Assembly: GCA_025935735.1 (NCBI GenBank)
Contig: JAICUS010000048.1
Location: 1 to 17,948, forward strand
DNA from: Solirubrobacteraceae bacterium
GTDB taxonomy: Bacteria > Actinomycetota > Thermoleophilia > Solirubrobacterales > Solirubrobacteraceae
Reading direction: 5' to 3'
DNA: 17,948 bases
Part shown: positions 8,683-15,702 of the stretch, piece after piece
Position numbering within the stretch: the stretch's first letter is position 1
Layout: each line of letters opens with the position of its first letter
Translations under genes and position numbers: made by a program
Notes under the pieces: generated by a model
The model's database searches: none
What the model was told of the DNA's origin: nothing
The model's input: only the letters and a program-made list of their open reading frames with translations

Positions 8683-9276
8683 ATGCCGACCGGATGGACC
8701 GTCGACCTGCAGGCGCCGGGATGCCACATCGGGCTCGAGCACCTGAGCGACAACGCGGACGAGTGGTTCGGCGAGGGCCCGGGCGGGAGCGCGATCGGCC
8801 CACTGGCGACGGTCATCGCCGCCGCCGCCGGCCCGCGAGCCGATGAGGAATGGCCGGCGATCGCCGTGGCCACGCTGCGGCGCGAATGGCGAGCCGGCGA
8901 GTCGCGCGTGGGCTTGGTCGTGCGCCGCGGGACGGGCGCGATGTTCCACGCCACCCGCACTGCCAACCGCCAGAGCATCGCCCGCGACGGCCTGGACTGG
9001 CGGCGCATGCAGACGCTGGGCATCGCCGGCAGCCACGTGCCCGAGAGCGCCGGCACCTTCCTCTGCGCCTCTCTGGAGGAGGCGCACTGGTTCGCGGCGA
9101 TGGTCCACGGCGAGCCCGCGGACATCTGGCGCGTGTGCGTCGACGACCTCTGGCTCATCAGCGACCCGGGCGGCAGCGGCGGGCTGGACGACGGCTGGGT
9201 GATCGCCACCGAGCCGATCCCCCCGGCCTCCCTGGAGCTGGTCGAGCGCGACCTGGTGCGGACCGCTCGCGACTGA
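8683..9276 (+). CDS. Putative ADP-ribosyltransferase-fold protein (KptA/DarT-like segments)
   Basis: 197 residues. No named family is certain, but the second half follows the order of ART-fold enzymes. First comes FHATRTANRQSIARDGL (88-104), like the DarT and KptA pattern of a histidine strand, an I helix and a GL turn. Next is GTFLCASLEEAHWFAA (124-139), then a strand WRVCVDDLWLI (149-159), then DGWVIATEPIPPASLELV (170-187), where KptA and relatives also end with an 'ipp' turn. H89, T91 and R92 are candidate NAD-pocket residues. The N-terminal 75 residues are unassigned. Start ATG at 8683 follows a leaderless-type -10; GTG at 8680 is an in-frame alternative. It lies 23 bases upstream of the LuxR-hydrolase regulator. 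It could modify NAD, RNA or protein, or be an inactive relative. Confidence 0.55.
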   Translation: MPTGWTVDLQAPGCHIGLEHLSDNADEWFGEGPGGSAIGPLATVIAAAAGPRADEEWPAIAVATLRREWRAGESRVGLVVRRGTGAMFHATRTANRQSIARDGLDWRRMQTLGIAGSHVPESAGTFLCASLEEAHWFAAMVHGEPADIWRVCVDDLWLISDPGGSGGLDDGWVIATEPIPPASLELVERDLVRTARD

Positions 9277-9286
9277 CGCCACCGCG

Positions 9287-9292
9287 TACGGT
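9287..9292 (+). promoter_or_regulatory. Leaderless-type -10 (TACGGT) for the LuxR-hydrolase gene
   Basis: TACGGT ends 7 bases before the GTG at 9300. It suggests that the regulator can be transcribed separately from the ART-like gene just upstream. Confidence 0.5.
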
Positions 9293-9299
9293 TGCGGGC

Positions 9300-10313
9300 G
9301 TGGAGATCCGCTTCCTGCGCTTCGAGGGCCGCAGCGTCGCCTATGAGGTGAGCGGCGAGGGGCCGCCGCTGGTCGCGCCCGCGTGGTGGGTGAGCCATCT
9401 GGAGCTCGAACGCCGGCAGGAGCGGGTGGCCCGCTTCTGGGCCGGCCTGACCCGCGGGTTCACGTTCGTGCGCTACGACCAGCTCGGCGTCGGCATGTCC
9501 GACCGGGACCTGCGGGACGCGGACCTCACGCTCGACCACGGCGTCGCGCTGCTGAAGGCGGTGATCGACCAGCTCGGCTTCGAGCGGGTGACGGTGCTGG
9601 GCGCGTCCGGGGGCGGCGCGGCCGCGCTCGCGCTCGCCGCGCGCCACCCCGAGCTGGTCGAGCGGCTGCTGCTGTACGGCACTTACGCGGACGGGAGCGA
9701 GATCGCGACGCCGGAGGTGCGCGACGCGATCCTCGCCGCCGTGCGCGCGCACTGGGGCCTCGGCTCGCGCGTGCTGGCCGACGTCTTTCTCGGCGACGCC
9801 GGCAGCGCCGAGCGCGAGCGGTTCGCGCGCTTCCAGCGCGAGGCCGCGACGGCGGACGCCGCGGCGGCGCTGCTGGAGCTCATCTACCGGGTCGACGTGC
9901 GGGCGGAGCTCGAGCACGTGCGCGCGCCGGCGCTGGTCGTGCACCGGCGGGGCGACCGCGCCATCCCGTACCGGCTGGGGCGCGAGCTGGCGGCCGCGCT
10001 GCCCGAGGCGACGTTCGTCCCGCTGTCGGGCAGCGCCCACTTCCCGTGGTTCGACGACGCGGACTCGGTGATCCGCGCGCTGCGAACCGAGGCGCGCGAG
10101 CCCCCACCGGAACCGCCGGCGACACTGTTCTCCGGGCGCGAGCGCGAGGTGCTCGCACTGGTCGCACAGGGGCTGTCGGACAAGGAGATCGCCGAGCAGC
10201 TGGTGCTCAGCCGGCACACGGTGCACCGCCACGTGGCGAATATCCGGGCCAAGCTCGGGCGCGGGACGCGGACGGCGGCGGTCGCCGAGGCGGCGCGGCT
10301 CGGGCTGCTCTGA
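9300..10313 (+). CDS. Alpha/beta hydrolase–LuxR fusion transcriptional regulator
   Basis: 337 residues in two domains. Residues about 1-262 are an alpha/beta hydrolase with intact catalytic residues: elbow GASGGG (Ser103), HRRGDRAIPY (Asp219) and GSAHFPWFDD (His247). A proline-rich linker (PPPEPPA, 268-274) leads to a LuxR/GerE helix-turn-helix: FSGREREVLALVAQGLSDKEIA (277-298) and SRHTVHRHVANIRAKLG (304-320). It is a one-component regulator whose hydrolase domain probably binds or cleaves a small ligand; the ligand is unknown. The start GTG at 9300 is the first codon before the first strand (EIRFLRFEG) and follows TACGGT-N7. Such fusions recur in Thermoleophilia and other actinobacteria. The hairpin downstream at 10321-10343 may be its terminator or an operator. 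Confidence 0.93.
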   Translation: MEIRFLRFEGRSVAYEVSGEGPPLVAPAWWVSHLELERRQERVARFWAGLTRGFTFVRYDQLGVGMSDRDLRDADLTLDHGVALLKAVIDQLGFERVTVLGASGGGAAALALAARHPELVERLLLYGTYADGSEIATPEVRDAILAAVRAHWGLGSRVLADVFLGDAGSAERERFARFQREAATADAAAALLELIYRVDVRAELEHVRAPALVVHRRGDRAIPYRLGRELAAALPEATFVPLSGSAHFPWFDDADSVIRALRTEAREPPPEPPATLFSGREREVLALVAQGLSDKEIAEQLVLSRHTVHRHVANIRAKLGRGTRTAAVAEAARLGLL

Positions 10314-10320
10314 CCGGAAC

Positions 10321-10343
10321 CGGCCATTCGGCAAAGATGGCCG
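10321..10343. repeat. Inverted repeat between the LuxR-hydrolase and methyltransferase genes
   Basis: CGGCCAT (10321-10327) pairs with ATGGCCG (10337-10343), loop of 9. It starts 8 bases after the LuxR stop. It could be a weak terminator or a binding site for the LuxR-type regulator upstream of the methyltransferase promoter. Confidence 0.45.
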
Positions 10344-10376
10344 CTCCGGGCGATGCGCGCGCGGCGGTCGCGGCCG

Positions 10377-10382
10377 TAGCGT
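10377..10382 (+). promoter_or_regulatory. Leaderless-type -10 (TAGCGT) for the methyltransferase gene
   Basis: TAGCGT ends 8 bases before the ATG at 10391. There is no Shine-Dalgarno sequence. Confidence 0.45.
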
Positions 10383-10390
10383 CCCGGACC

Positions 10391-11086
10391 ATGTCGCGCC
10401 TCTGGCCCGCGGTGTTCGCCGCCGTCTATGACCCGTTGCTCTCGCTCGGCGAGCTGACCGGCCTGCGCCGCCACCGCGCCCGCGTGCTCGCCCACGCGCG
10501 CGGGCGCGTGGTCGAGCTCGGCGCCGGCACCGGCCTGAACCTGCGCCACTACCCGGACGGGATCGAGGAGCTGATCCTCGTCGAGCCGGACGCCGCGATG
10601 CGCCGGCGGCTCGCCCGGCGGCTGCGGCGGACCGGCCGCTCGGCGGGGATCGTCGACGCCGGCGCCGAGCGCCTGCCGCTCCCCGACGGCTCGGTCGACA
10701 CGGTCGTGGCCACGCTCGTGCTGTGCACGGTCGACGACCCGCGGCAGGCGCTCGCGGAGATCGCCCGCGTCCTGCGCCCGGACGGGGAGCTGCTGTTCGT
10801 CGAGCACGTCCGGTCCGGCTCCTCGTGGCTGGCGCGCTTGCAGGACGGGCTCGCCGGCCCGTGGCGGCGCTTCGCCTGCGGCTGCCGCTGCAACCGCCCG
10901 ACCGTGGACCTGATGCGCGCCTGCGGCTTCGAGCCGGACCCCGTGCCGGCGGCCTGGCACGCCATGCCGCCGATCGTCCGGCCGCTGGCGGTCGGCCGCG
11001 CGCGCGTACCGGCGCGCGCGGCCGTCCCCGCCGGTCAGGCCTTCAGCGCGGCCAGCACCTCATCGGGCCCGACCCGCCGGCGGTAG
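10391..11086 (+). CDS. Class I SAM-dependent methyltransferase (METTL7/PmtA-like), C-terminus extended
   Basis: 231 residues. The SAM site is clear: VELGAGTGLNLRHY (41-54), LILVEPDAAM (61-70) with the acidic ribose-binding residue, AERLPLPDGSVDTVVATLVLC (92-112) and LRPDGELLFVEHV (128-140). The end of the domain, CGCRCNRPTVDLMRACGF (163-180), matches the GCxxNRxTxxLxxxxGF pattern of the METTL7-like group, which includes phospholipid and thiol methyltransferases; the substrate is unknown. The family normally ends soon after residue 205 here. Instead the frame runs on through a 13-bp hairpin (10993-11024) and 52 bases antisense into a hydrolase pseudogene, adding about 25 residues of low-information sequence. 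This looks like a lost stop codon. The start ATG follows TAGCGT-N8. Confidence 0.88.
   Translation: MSRLWPAVFAAVYDPLLSLGELTGLRRHRARVLAHARGRVVELGAGTGLNLRHYPDGIEELILVEPDAAMRRRLARRLRRTGRSAGIVDAGAERLPLPDGSVDTVVATLVLCTVDDPRQALAEIARVLRPDGELLFVEHVRSGSSWLARLQDGLAGPWRRFACGCRCNRPTVDLMRACGFEPDPVPAAWHAMPPIVRPLAVGRARVPARAAVPAGQAFSAASTSSGPTRRR
10993..11024. terminator. Strong hairpin inside the methyltransferase 3' end, probable former bidirectional terminator
   Basis: A perfect 13-bp stem: CGGCCGCGCGCGC (10993-11005) with GCGCGCGCGGCCG (11012-11024), loop GTACCG. It is the longest GC-only stem I found in the window. It lies exactly between the expected end of the methyltransferase and the stop of the convergent hydrolase remnant (11035). 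No U-tract on either side. Confidence 0.6.
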
Positions 11087-11254
11087 TCGCCCGAGACGGC
11101 GACGGGCTGCGCACCCGCGGCGCGGATGTCGGCCAGCGCTGGGGCACGAGGCCGCGGACGAGCTCGGGGCGGCGGGCGGCGAGCGAGAGCGCGGTCAGCC
11201 CGCCCGGCGACTGACCCACGACGACCGCCGGCCGGAGCCCGAGGCGCTCCACCG
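11035..11254 (-). pseudogene. Remnant of an alpha/beta hydrolase
   Basis: The minus strand encodes VERLGLRPAVVVGQSPGG and TALSLAARRPELVRGLV, a hydrolase nucleophile elbow (GQSPGG) with its following helix. It then loses frame. One base over, the reading continues ALADIRAAGAQPVAVSGDYR…VGPDEVLAALKA and stops at 11035, which looks like the strand and loop before the catalytic acid of the same type of enzyme. The N-terminal part, the lid and the histidine region are absent. This is a frameshifted, internally deleted fragment. Its upstream break falls directly at the stop of the 113-residue gene (11255), as if an insertion or deletion joined them. No intact start can be proposed. Confidence 0.65.
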
Positions 11255-11596
11255 TCAGTCGAACTCGGGCAGCCGGGCGTTCCACTCGATGACCACCTCG
11301 ACCGGAGCGTCGCGCAGCGCCTGCTTGTCGACGCCGGAGAACGCCATCCCGAGGTCGCCGCTCATCGAGTGCTCCTCGGTGACCTCGGTTCCCCAGGCGA
11401 CCAGGCCGGCGTACGGGACGCGTTCGCCGTCGCGGAGCTCGCCCGTGCCGAGCCAGCGCTCGACGTGGCCGTCGCCGAACCGCAGGTCGACGAACGAGAT
11501 GGCGTACGCCGGCGCGGCCGCGGCGGCTTCGTCCCCGGCGCCGGCGACGCGGATCACGGCGCCTCGCCGGAGGATCACGGGCATCGGGGGCTTCAT
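11255..11596 (-). CDS. Hypothetical protein of 113 aa, no recognised family
   Basis: Not recognised. The protein has no signal peptide or membrane segment. It starts MKPPMPVILRRGAVIRVAG and is predicted mostly beta (YAISFVDLRFGDG, VERWLGTGEL, VPYAGLVAWGTEVTEEH), ending in VEVVIEWNARLPEFD. Acidic residues are frequent and Cys is absent. Codon use is normal for the window, with strong third-position GC. The start at 11596 is supported by TACTTT exactly 6 bases upstream (leaderless-type). It is divergent from the cupin gene with only 17 bases between start codons, so the two promoters must overlap and may be co-regulated. Downstream it runs straight into the hydrolase remnant. It could be a small beta-barrel or ligand-binding protein; that is a guess from the pattern only. 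Confidence 0.6.
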   Translation of the reverse strand: MKPPMPVILRRGAVIRVAGAGDEAAAAAPAYAISFVDLRFGDGHVERWLGTGELRDGERVPYAGLVAWGTEVTEEHSMSGDLGMAFSGVDKQALRDAPVEVVIEWNARLPEFD

Positions 11597-11602
11597 GCAG
11601 GC

Positions 11603-11608
11603 AAAGTA
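11603..11608 (-). promoter_or_regulatory. Leaderless-type -10 (TACTTT, minus strand) for the 113-aa gene
   Basis: TACTTT ends 6 bases before the ATG at 11596. It lies inside the 17-base divergent gap, with CAAAGT (11602-11607) overlapping it on the plus strand, 6 bases before the cupin ATG. Confidence 0.5.
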
Positions 11609-11613
11609 CGCGC

Positions 11614-11970
11614 ATGAGCGCGAGTAAAGCCGTCGTCATCGCCCCCGGGGAGGGGCATCGGGTGGGCAACGTGGAGTTCCTGGCGCGGACCGTCGACACG
11701 CCGCGGTTCACGTTCGGGATCATCGAGATCGTGGCCGGGCGGGAGCTCGAGGCGCACGTCCACCAAGACGAGGACGACGCGTTCTACATCCTCGAGGGGG
11801 AGATGACGTTCGTGGTGGAGGGCGAGGACGTCGCGGCGCCTCCGGGGACGTTCGTGCTCGTGCCGCCCGGCGTCGGGCACGGGTTCCGCAACGACGGCGA
11901 GATCCCGGTGCGGATGCTCAACCTCCACGCGCCGGCCGGGTTCGACCGGCGCATCGGCCTGAAGGACTGA
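11614..11970 (+). CDS. Single-domain cupin protein
   Basis: 118 residues, one cupin_2 barrel. Motif 1 is AHVHQDEDDAFYILEGEMTF (47-66), giving metal ligands His48 and His50; the usual glutamate position is occupied by aspartate (54/55). Motif 2 is PPGTFVLVPPGVGHGFRNDG (76-95), giving His89. The fold therefore probably binds Fe, Mn, Ni or Zn. Small single-domain cupins range from isomerases and dioxygenases to sensors, so no reaction is assigned. It ends AGFDRRIGLKD and is followed immediately by a strong terminator. The start ATG at 11614 lacks a Shine-Dalgarno sequence; it is 17 bases from the divergent 113-residue gene. Confidence 0.88.
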   Translation: MSASKAVVIAPGEGHRVGNVEFLARTVDTPRFTFGIIEIVAGRELEAHVHQDEDDAFYILEGEMTFVVEGEDVAAPPGTFVLVPPGVGHGFRNDGEIPVRMLNLHAPAGFDRRIGLKD

Positions 11971-12000
11971 GGGGTCCCCGCGAACCCGGGGACCCCTCGG
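11967..12000. terminator. Bidirectional terminator between cupin and M1 peptidase genes
   Basis: Perfect 12-bp stem GAGGGGTCCCCG (11969-11980) with CGGGGACCCCTC (11987-11998), loop CGAACC, extendable by two pairs. It starts on the cupin stop and ends 16 bases before the convergent peptidase stop, so it can serve both. No U-tract, as is usual at this GC content. Confidence 0.8.
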
Positions 12001-12015
12001 CGGGTGGGCGGGTCC

Positions 12016-14664
12016 TTATGGCTGGGTCGTGGACAGCGTGAACGTCAGCGTCTTGGCGTAGGTCCCGGTGCGCAGGGCGTCGTTCGCACCGACGTCCTGG
12101 GTGAACGTGACCGCGGCCGGGTCGTTGGAGACCGGCCCGGCGTAGGTCAGCAGGGTCAGCGGCGTGCCGGACACCGTCCCGCCGGCGGCGGCAACCCCGC
12201 CGGGGCTGGTCGCGCTCGCCTTCAACGCCGAGGGCAGCACGAACGTCCCGTTGACCAGGTGGCCCGGGTTCGCCGTGTCGGGGTCGGACACGCTCAACGC
12301 GCCGTCGCCCGCGGTCGACACGACGGTGGCGGTGGTCGACGCGGTGTAGGTGTGCGCCAGCCCCGGCGTGAACGCGCCGAAGGACGCGGGCGCGCCGAGC
12401 AGCAGCGAGAGCGTCGCGGGCACGGTGCCGCCGACGTCACCGCCGACGTGGACCTGCTCCGGGCAGGCCGCGTCGTAGAACCCGCCGCCGGAGAGGCCGG
12501 GGCCGGTGAGCTGCGGCCGGTTGGCGCCGCCCCCGGGCGGATAGGCGGTGTCCCACCACTGGGTGAAGAACTCGTCGAGCCGGTCCGAGCACGCCTGGGA
12601 CCGGTTGGGCATGTACTTGTGGAAGACGGCCTCGAGCTGCTGCTCCTTGACCGCCCCGCCACCGTACGTGCGCTGGATCTCCTGCAGCGCGGCGTTGTAG
12701 CTCGCCTTGCCCAGGATCGCCCGCAGCGCCACGTACGAGATGCCCGGCCGCGTGTAGGTGTTCGAGTTGCCGAACAGGTTCGCCGACGTCGGGTTCGACG
12801 GCGCGACCGTCCAGTAGGTGCTCAGCCCGCGGGTGGTGTTGTACTGGTTGTTGAACGAGTTGACGATGCTCGCCTCGAAGGCGGTGTCGCCCAGCGGCGT
12901 GCCCTGTCCGCCGGCCGCGTCAGCCGCGTTCTTGGCCGCGTAGTAGTACTCGGCCGTGGTCGCCTGGCCCTCCTTGAAGAACGTCAGCCGGTGGTCGTAG
13001 TAGGAGACGTTGTCGCCCCACCACTGGTGCATGTTCTCGTGGCTGAACGTCCTCAGGTTGGTCCCGTCCGAGCCGCCGATCATGCCGTTGACGAACACGA
13101 TCTTCGTCTGCATCTCCTCCTCGAAGCTCGCGTTCGGCTGCATGACGAGGATGCCGTCGGAGCTGAAGGGGAACGGCCCGTTGAACTGCTCCTGGAAGTG
13201 GGTGATGTTCTCCTGCTGGTCCATCGCGGTCTTGTTGATGGCCTTCTGGGAGTCCGGCGTGATGCCGGAGTCCTGGGCCTCGTAGTAGAGGACGCCGTTC
13301 GCGCCCGGCCGCTCGCTCCAGTCGAACGTGCCGATCGAGTCCTCCACGAGATAGGCCGCGACCGGCTCCGGCGAGCGCCAGTGCCAGCTCGTCGAGCCGT
13401 CCGGGAAGTTCGCGTCCGGCGCGTTGTCGGCCGTCGACACCAGGCGGCCGTTGCCGATCGCCACCCGGCCCTTGGTCACGGTGTCGTAGAAGTCGTAGGT
13501 CGGCTTGACCCGCGTGTGGTCGTTCAGGGGCATCCAGGCCATCGTGCCCATCGGCTCAGAGGTGACCATCGCGCCCTCGTGGCCCGCGGTGGCGTTGCGG
13601 AACCAGCCCTCCGAGCGGCCGTCGCCCTGGGCGCGGATGCCCGGCCGGCCGGTGTAGTCGACGGTGACGGTGAAGTCCGTGCCGCTCGGGATCGGCGCCG
13701 CCGGCGTGATCACGAGCTTGGTCGTTGGGCACGGGAGGTTGACCGCCGAGCCGGCCGGCACGTCCCGGGCGAACGGCGCGCACGCCGGCGGGTTCGGGTT
13801 GTCGGCGCTGATCGGGATCGTCAGGCCGGTGCGGTGGGCGAGCGGGTCCGGGTCGTCCTGCCCGTTCGGATCGCCCGGGTAGGTCGGCTGGACGAACGTG
13901 AACGTCGCCGGCTGACCGTTGATGGCCACCGACTGGACGGTCATGTCCGTGCCGGGCGCGCCGCCGATCGTCAGCCCGTTGTGCGTGTCGAAGTCCAGGC
14001 TGAAGTCGGTCAGGCACTGCGTCGAGCGCTGCTGGAGGTCGACGTGCGTGCCCGGCAGCAGAAGGTTGGCGAGCGCGTCATAGACGAGGTGGACGTCGGT
14101 GTGGACGCTGGCGTAGCCGCCGTTGCCGGCCTCGGGGTAGACCCGCTCGCCGGGCTCCACCAACGTGTGCGCGCCCGAGCTGCACGTCTCCGCCTGCGCG
14201 GCGCGCGCGCCCGCCGGCCGGGCGCGGGGCAGCCGGACCTTCGACCCCCGGATCGGCGTGCCGCCCTTGATGCGCAGCTCGCCCGGCGTGGTGGCGCAGC
14301 CGAACGCGCCGGCGCCGTTCGGCGTGCAGGCGGACAGGTAGTAGTTGCCGCGCGGCAGGTTGCCCGGAATCCGGACCGTGACGCGATAGGCCGCGCTGCG
14401 CCCGGCGGCCACGCGCACCGACGTGCGGCCGACCACCCGCGCCCGGGTGCCGTAGCGCTGCGTGCGGACCGTGATCCGCGCTCGCGCGGCATGGGCTGTC
14501 CGATTCAGGACCCGGCCGTGCAGCGTCCCGGCCCGGTCGCCGGCCTTCAGCGAGCTCAGCGAGCCGACGGTCACGCCGTCGGCAAACGCGGGCCCGGCGG
14601 TGAGCCCCGTCAACCCGATCGTCAGCAACGCGGCGCCTGTGGCGCGCGCCTTCCGCATCTGCAT
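12016..14664 (-). CDS. Secreted M1-family (gluzincin) metallopeptidase with C-terminal beta domain
   Basis: 882 residues. Signal peptide: MQMRKARATGAALLTIG… ending AGPAFA before DG, cleavage near 29. Residues about 30-135 form a beta-rich domain, and about 160-450 the M1-like N-terminal beta saddle. The catalytic domain has HENMH (542-546), exactly 18 residues, then Glu565 (FKEGQ), the M1 zinc site HEXXH-x18-E with Glu543 as base. The GxMEN substrate loop is replaced by NASFEEEMQT (511-520). Tyr near 637 (NTYTRPGISY) fits the catalytic tyrosine. The C-terminal part (about 740-882) is a Ser/Thr/Gly-rich beta domain ending GANDALRTGTYAKTLTFTLS, which I associate with Thermoleophilia exported proteins and which may anchor it to the cell surface. 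Start ATG at 14664 has GGAGGGGG 7 bases upstream. It acts outside the cell, probably as an aminopeptidase. Confidence 0.93.
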   Translation of the reverse strand: MQMRKARATGAALLTIGLTGLTAGPAFADGVTVGSLSSLKAGDRAGTLHGRVLNRTAHAARARITVRTQRYGTRARVVGRTSVRVAAGRSAAYRVTVRIPGNLPRGNYYLSACTPNGAGAFGCATTPGELRIKGGTPIRGSKVRLPRARPAGARAAQAETCSSGAHTLVEPGERVYPEAGNGGYASVHTDVHLVYDALANLLLPGTHVDLQQRSTQCLTDFSLDFDTHNGLTIGGAPGTDMTVQSVAINGQPATFTFVQPTYPGDPNGQDDPDPLAHRTGLTIPISADNPNPPACAPFARDVPAGSAVNLPCPTTKLVITPAAPIPSGTDFTVTVDYTGRPGIRAQGDGRSEGWFRNATAGHEGAMVTSEPMGTMAWMPLNDHTRVKPTYDFYDTVTKGRVAIGNGRLVSTADNAPDANFPDGSTSWHWRSPEPVAAYLVEDSIGTFDWSERPGANGVLYYEAQDSGITPDSQKAINKTAMDQQENITHFQEQFNGPFPFSSDGILVMQPNASFEEEMQTKIVFVNGMIGGSDGTNLRTFSHENMHQWWGDNVSYYDHRLTFFKEGQATTAEYYYAAKNAADAAGGQGTPLGDTAFEASIVNSFNNQYNTTRGLSTYWTVAPSNPTSANLFGNSNTYTRPGISYVALRAILGKASYNAALQEIQRTYGGGAVKEQQLEAVFHKYMPNRSQACSDRLDEFFTQWWDTAYPPGGGANRPQLTGPGLSGGGFYDAACPEQVHVGGDVGGTVPATLSLLLGAPASFGAFTPGLAHTYTASTTATVVSTAGDGALSVSDPDTANPGHLVNGTFVLPSALKASATSPGGVAAAGGTVSGTPLTLLTYAGPVSNDPAAVTFTQDVGANDALRTGTYAKTLTFTLSTTQP

Positions 14665-14689
14665 GGGAACCCCCTCCACCTGGCGTGAA

Positions 14690-14707
14690 CTGCCGTCACG
14701 GTGGCAG
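14690..14707. repeat. Short palindrome in the peptidase/SGNH divergent gap
   Basis: CTGCC (14690-14694) faces GGCAG (14703-14707) around a partly symmetric core GTCACGGT. It lies 26 bases before the peptidase start and could be an operator. Weak evidence; nothing else stands out in the 132-base gap except GAGAATCTC (14783-14791), just before the SGNH start. Confidence 0.3.
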
Positions 14708-14796
14708 CCGACGCGGTGAGCCGTCAATGAGCCGGGCGTGGAGATTCCTGGACGCGCGCAACATTCCCGCCTGCCGCGCGTAGAGAATCTCGCTCG

Positions 14797-15702
14797 ATGT
14801 GGTTCGCCCGCTCACTCCTCGGTGCGCTGCTCGCCGCGGCGCTGCTTCCCGCCGCCGCGCCGGCGCAGCCGTTCTGCTTCGGCGCCGCCGCGCGCGATCC
14901 CCAGTGGGCGTGCGCGAACCCGGCGCTGCGGCTGACGGTGGATCCGAGCCCGCGCGCCGCGCCGTTGCAGCCCGGCTCGCCCTGCCGGCTCGTGCGCGCG
15001 GTGGATCTCGTCGAGCCGTGCGCCTTCGGCAGCTACGCGGCATCCGCGCACGGCGCGATCGCGCTGATCGGCGACAGCCACGCCGCCCACTGGCGCCCGG
15101 CGCTGGACGTGCTGGCGCACCGCAAGGGGCTGCGGGCCTACGCGATCACCCGCGACAGCTGCCCGTTCTCCACCGCCGGGCGGGTGCTGGACGAGCCCTA
15201 CGCCTCCGAGTGCCAGCGCTGGAAGCTCGAGCTGCCGGCCTGGCTGGCCGATCACCCCTGGGTGCACACCGTGTTCGTCGCCCAGCTGACCCGGGATGTC
15301 GAGGCGCAGCCGTTCGCCGCGCAGGTGGCGAGCTACACGGATGCCTGGGACCGGCTGCCGCCGTCGGTGCGGCGGATCGTGGTGATCCGCGACAGCCCGG
15401 AGGCCCGCTACGACACGCTGGCCTGCGTCAGCCGGGCGCTCGGGCGCCGCCGTCCGCCCGGGCCCGCGTGCGCGATCCCGCGCCGGGCCGCGCTGCTTCC
15501 CGACCCGGCCGCGACCGCGGCGCGCGCGGCCGGCGGGCGCGTGCGGGTCGTCGACCTGAGCCGGTTCTTCTGCGGCGCGCGGCGCTGCTTCCCGGTGATC
15601 GGCGGCGTGCTCGTCTACAAGGACCAGAACCACCTGACGCCGCTGTTCGCGCGGACGCTCGGGCCCTACCTGCTGCACGCCGTCAAGGGAATGCTCGGGT
15701 GA
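14797..15702 (+). CDS. Secreted stand-alone SGNH-domain protein, copy 1
   Basis: 301 residues. Signal peptide: MWFARSLLGALLAAALLPAAAPAQ, cleavage near 24. The SGNH block I is ALIGDSHAAHW (89-99) with nucleophile Ser94; block V is YKDQNHLTP (274-282) with Asp276 and His279, a complete triad. This type usually sits behind an acyltransferase-3 membrane domain (OafA-like) and acts in O-acetylation or deacetylation of surface polysaccharides; here it is alone and exported. Ten mature cysteines (27, 39, 63, 75, 122, 139, 210, 225, 259, 264) all recur in the tandem copy, so five disulfides are plausible. The GTG of copy 2 overlaps its TGA by 4 bases. There is no Shine-Dalgarno sequence; GAATCT lies 6 bases upstream as a possible leaderless -10. 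Confidence 0.88.
   Translation: MWFARSLLGALLAAALLPAAAPAQPFCFGAAARDPQWACANPALRLTVDPSPRAAPLQPGSPCRLVRAVDLVEPCAFGSYAASAHGAIALIGDSHAAHWRPALDVLAHRKGLRAYAITRDSCPFSTAGRVLDEPYASECQRWKLELPAWLADHPWVHTVFVAQLTRDVEAQPFAAQVASYTDAWDRLPPSVRRIVVIRDSPEARYDTLACVSRALGRRRPPGPACAIPRRAALLPDPAATAARAAGGRVRVVDLSRFFCGARRCFPVIGGVLVYKDQNHLTPLFARTLGPYLLHAVKGMLG

Noticed and set aside
8631..10334. N-terminal extension of the small secreted protein to 690 residues
   Set aside because: The extension is antisense to two motif-rich genes and would bury the signal peptide.
10993..11024. The alternating GC stretch as a Z-DNA or simple-repeat artefact
   Set aside because: The two arms extend beyond the GC repeat (CGGCC/GGCCG) and match perfectly, so a hairpin is the simpler reading.
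12004..14688. Long open plus-strand frame over the M1 peptidase
   Set aside because: Arg/Val/Gly-rich shadow without any motif; the minus strand has a complete peptidase with signal peptide and zinc site.
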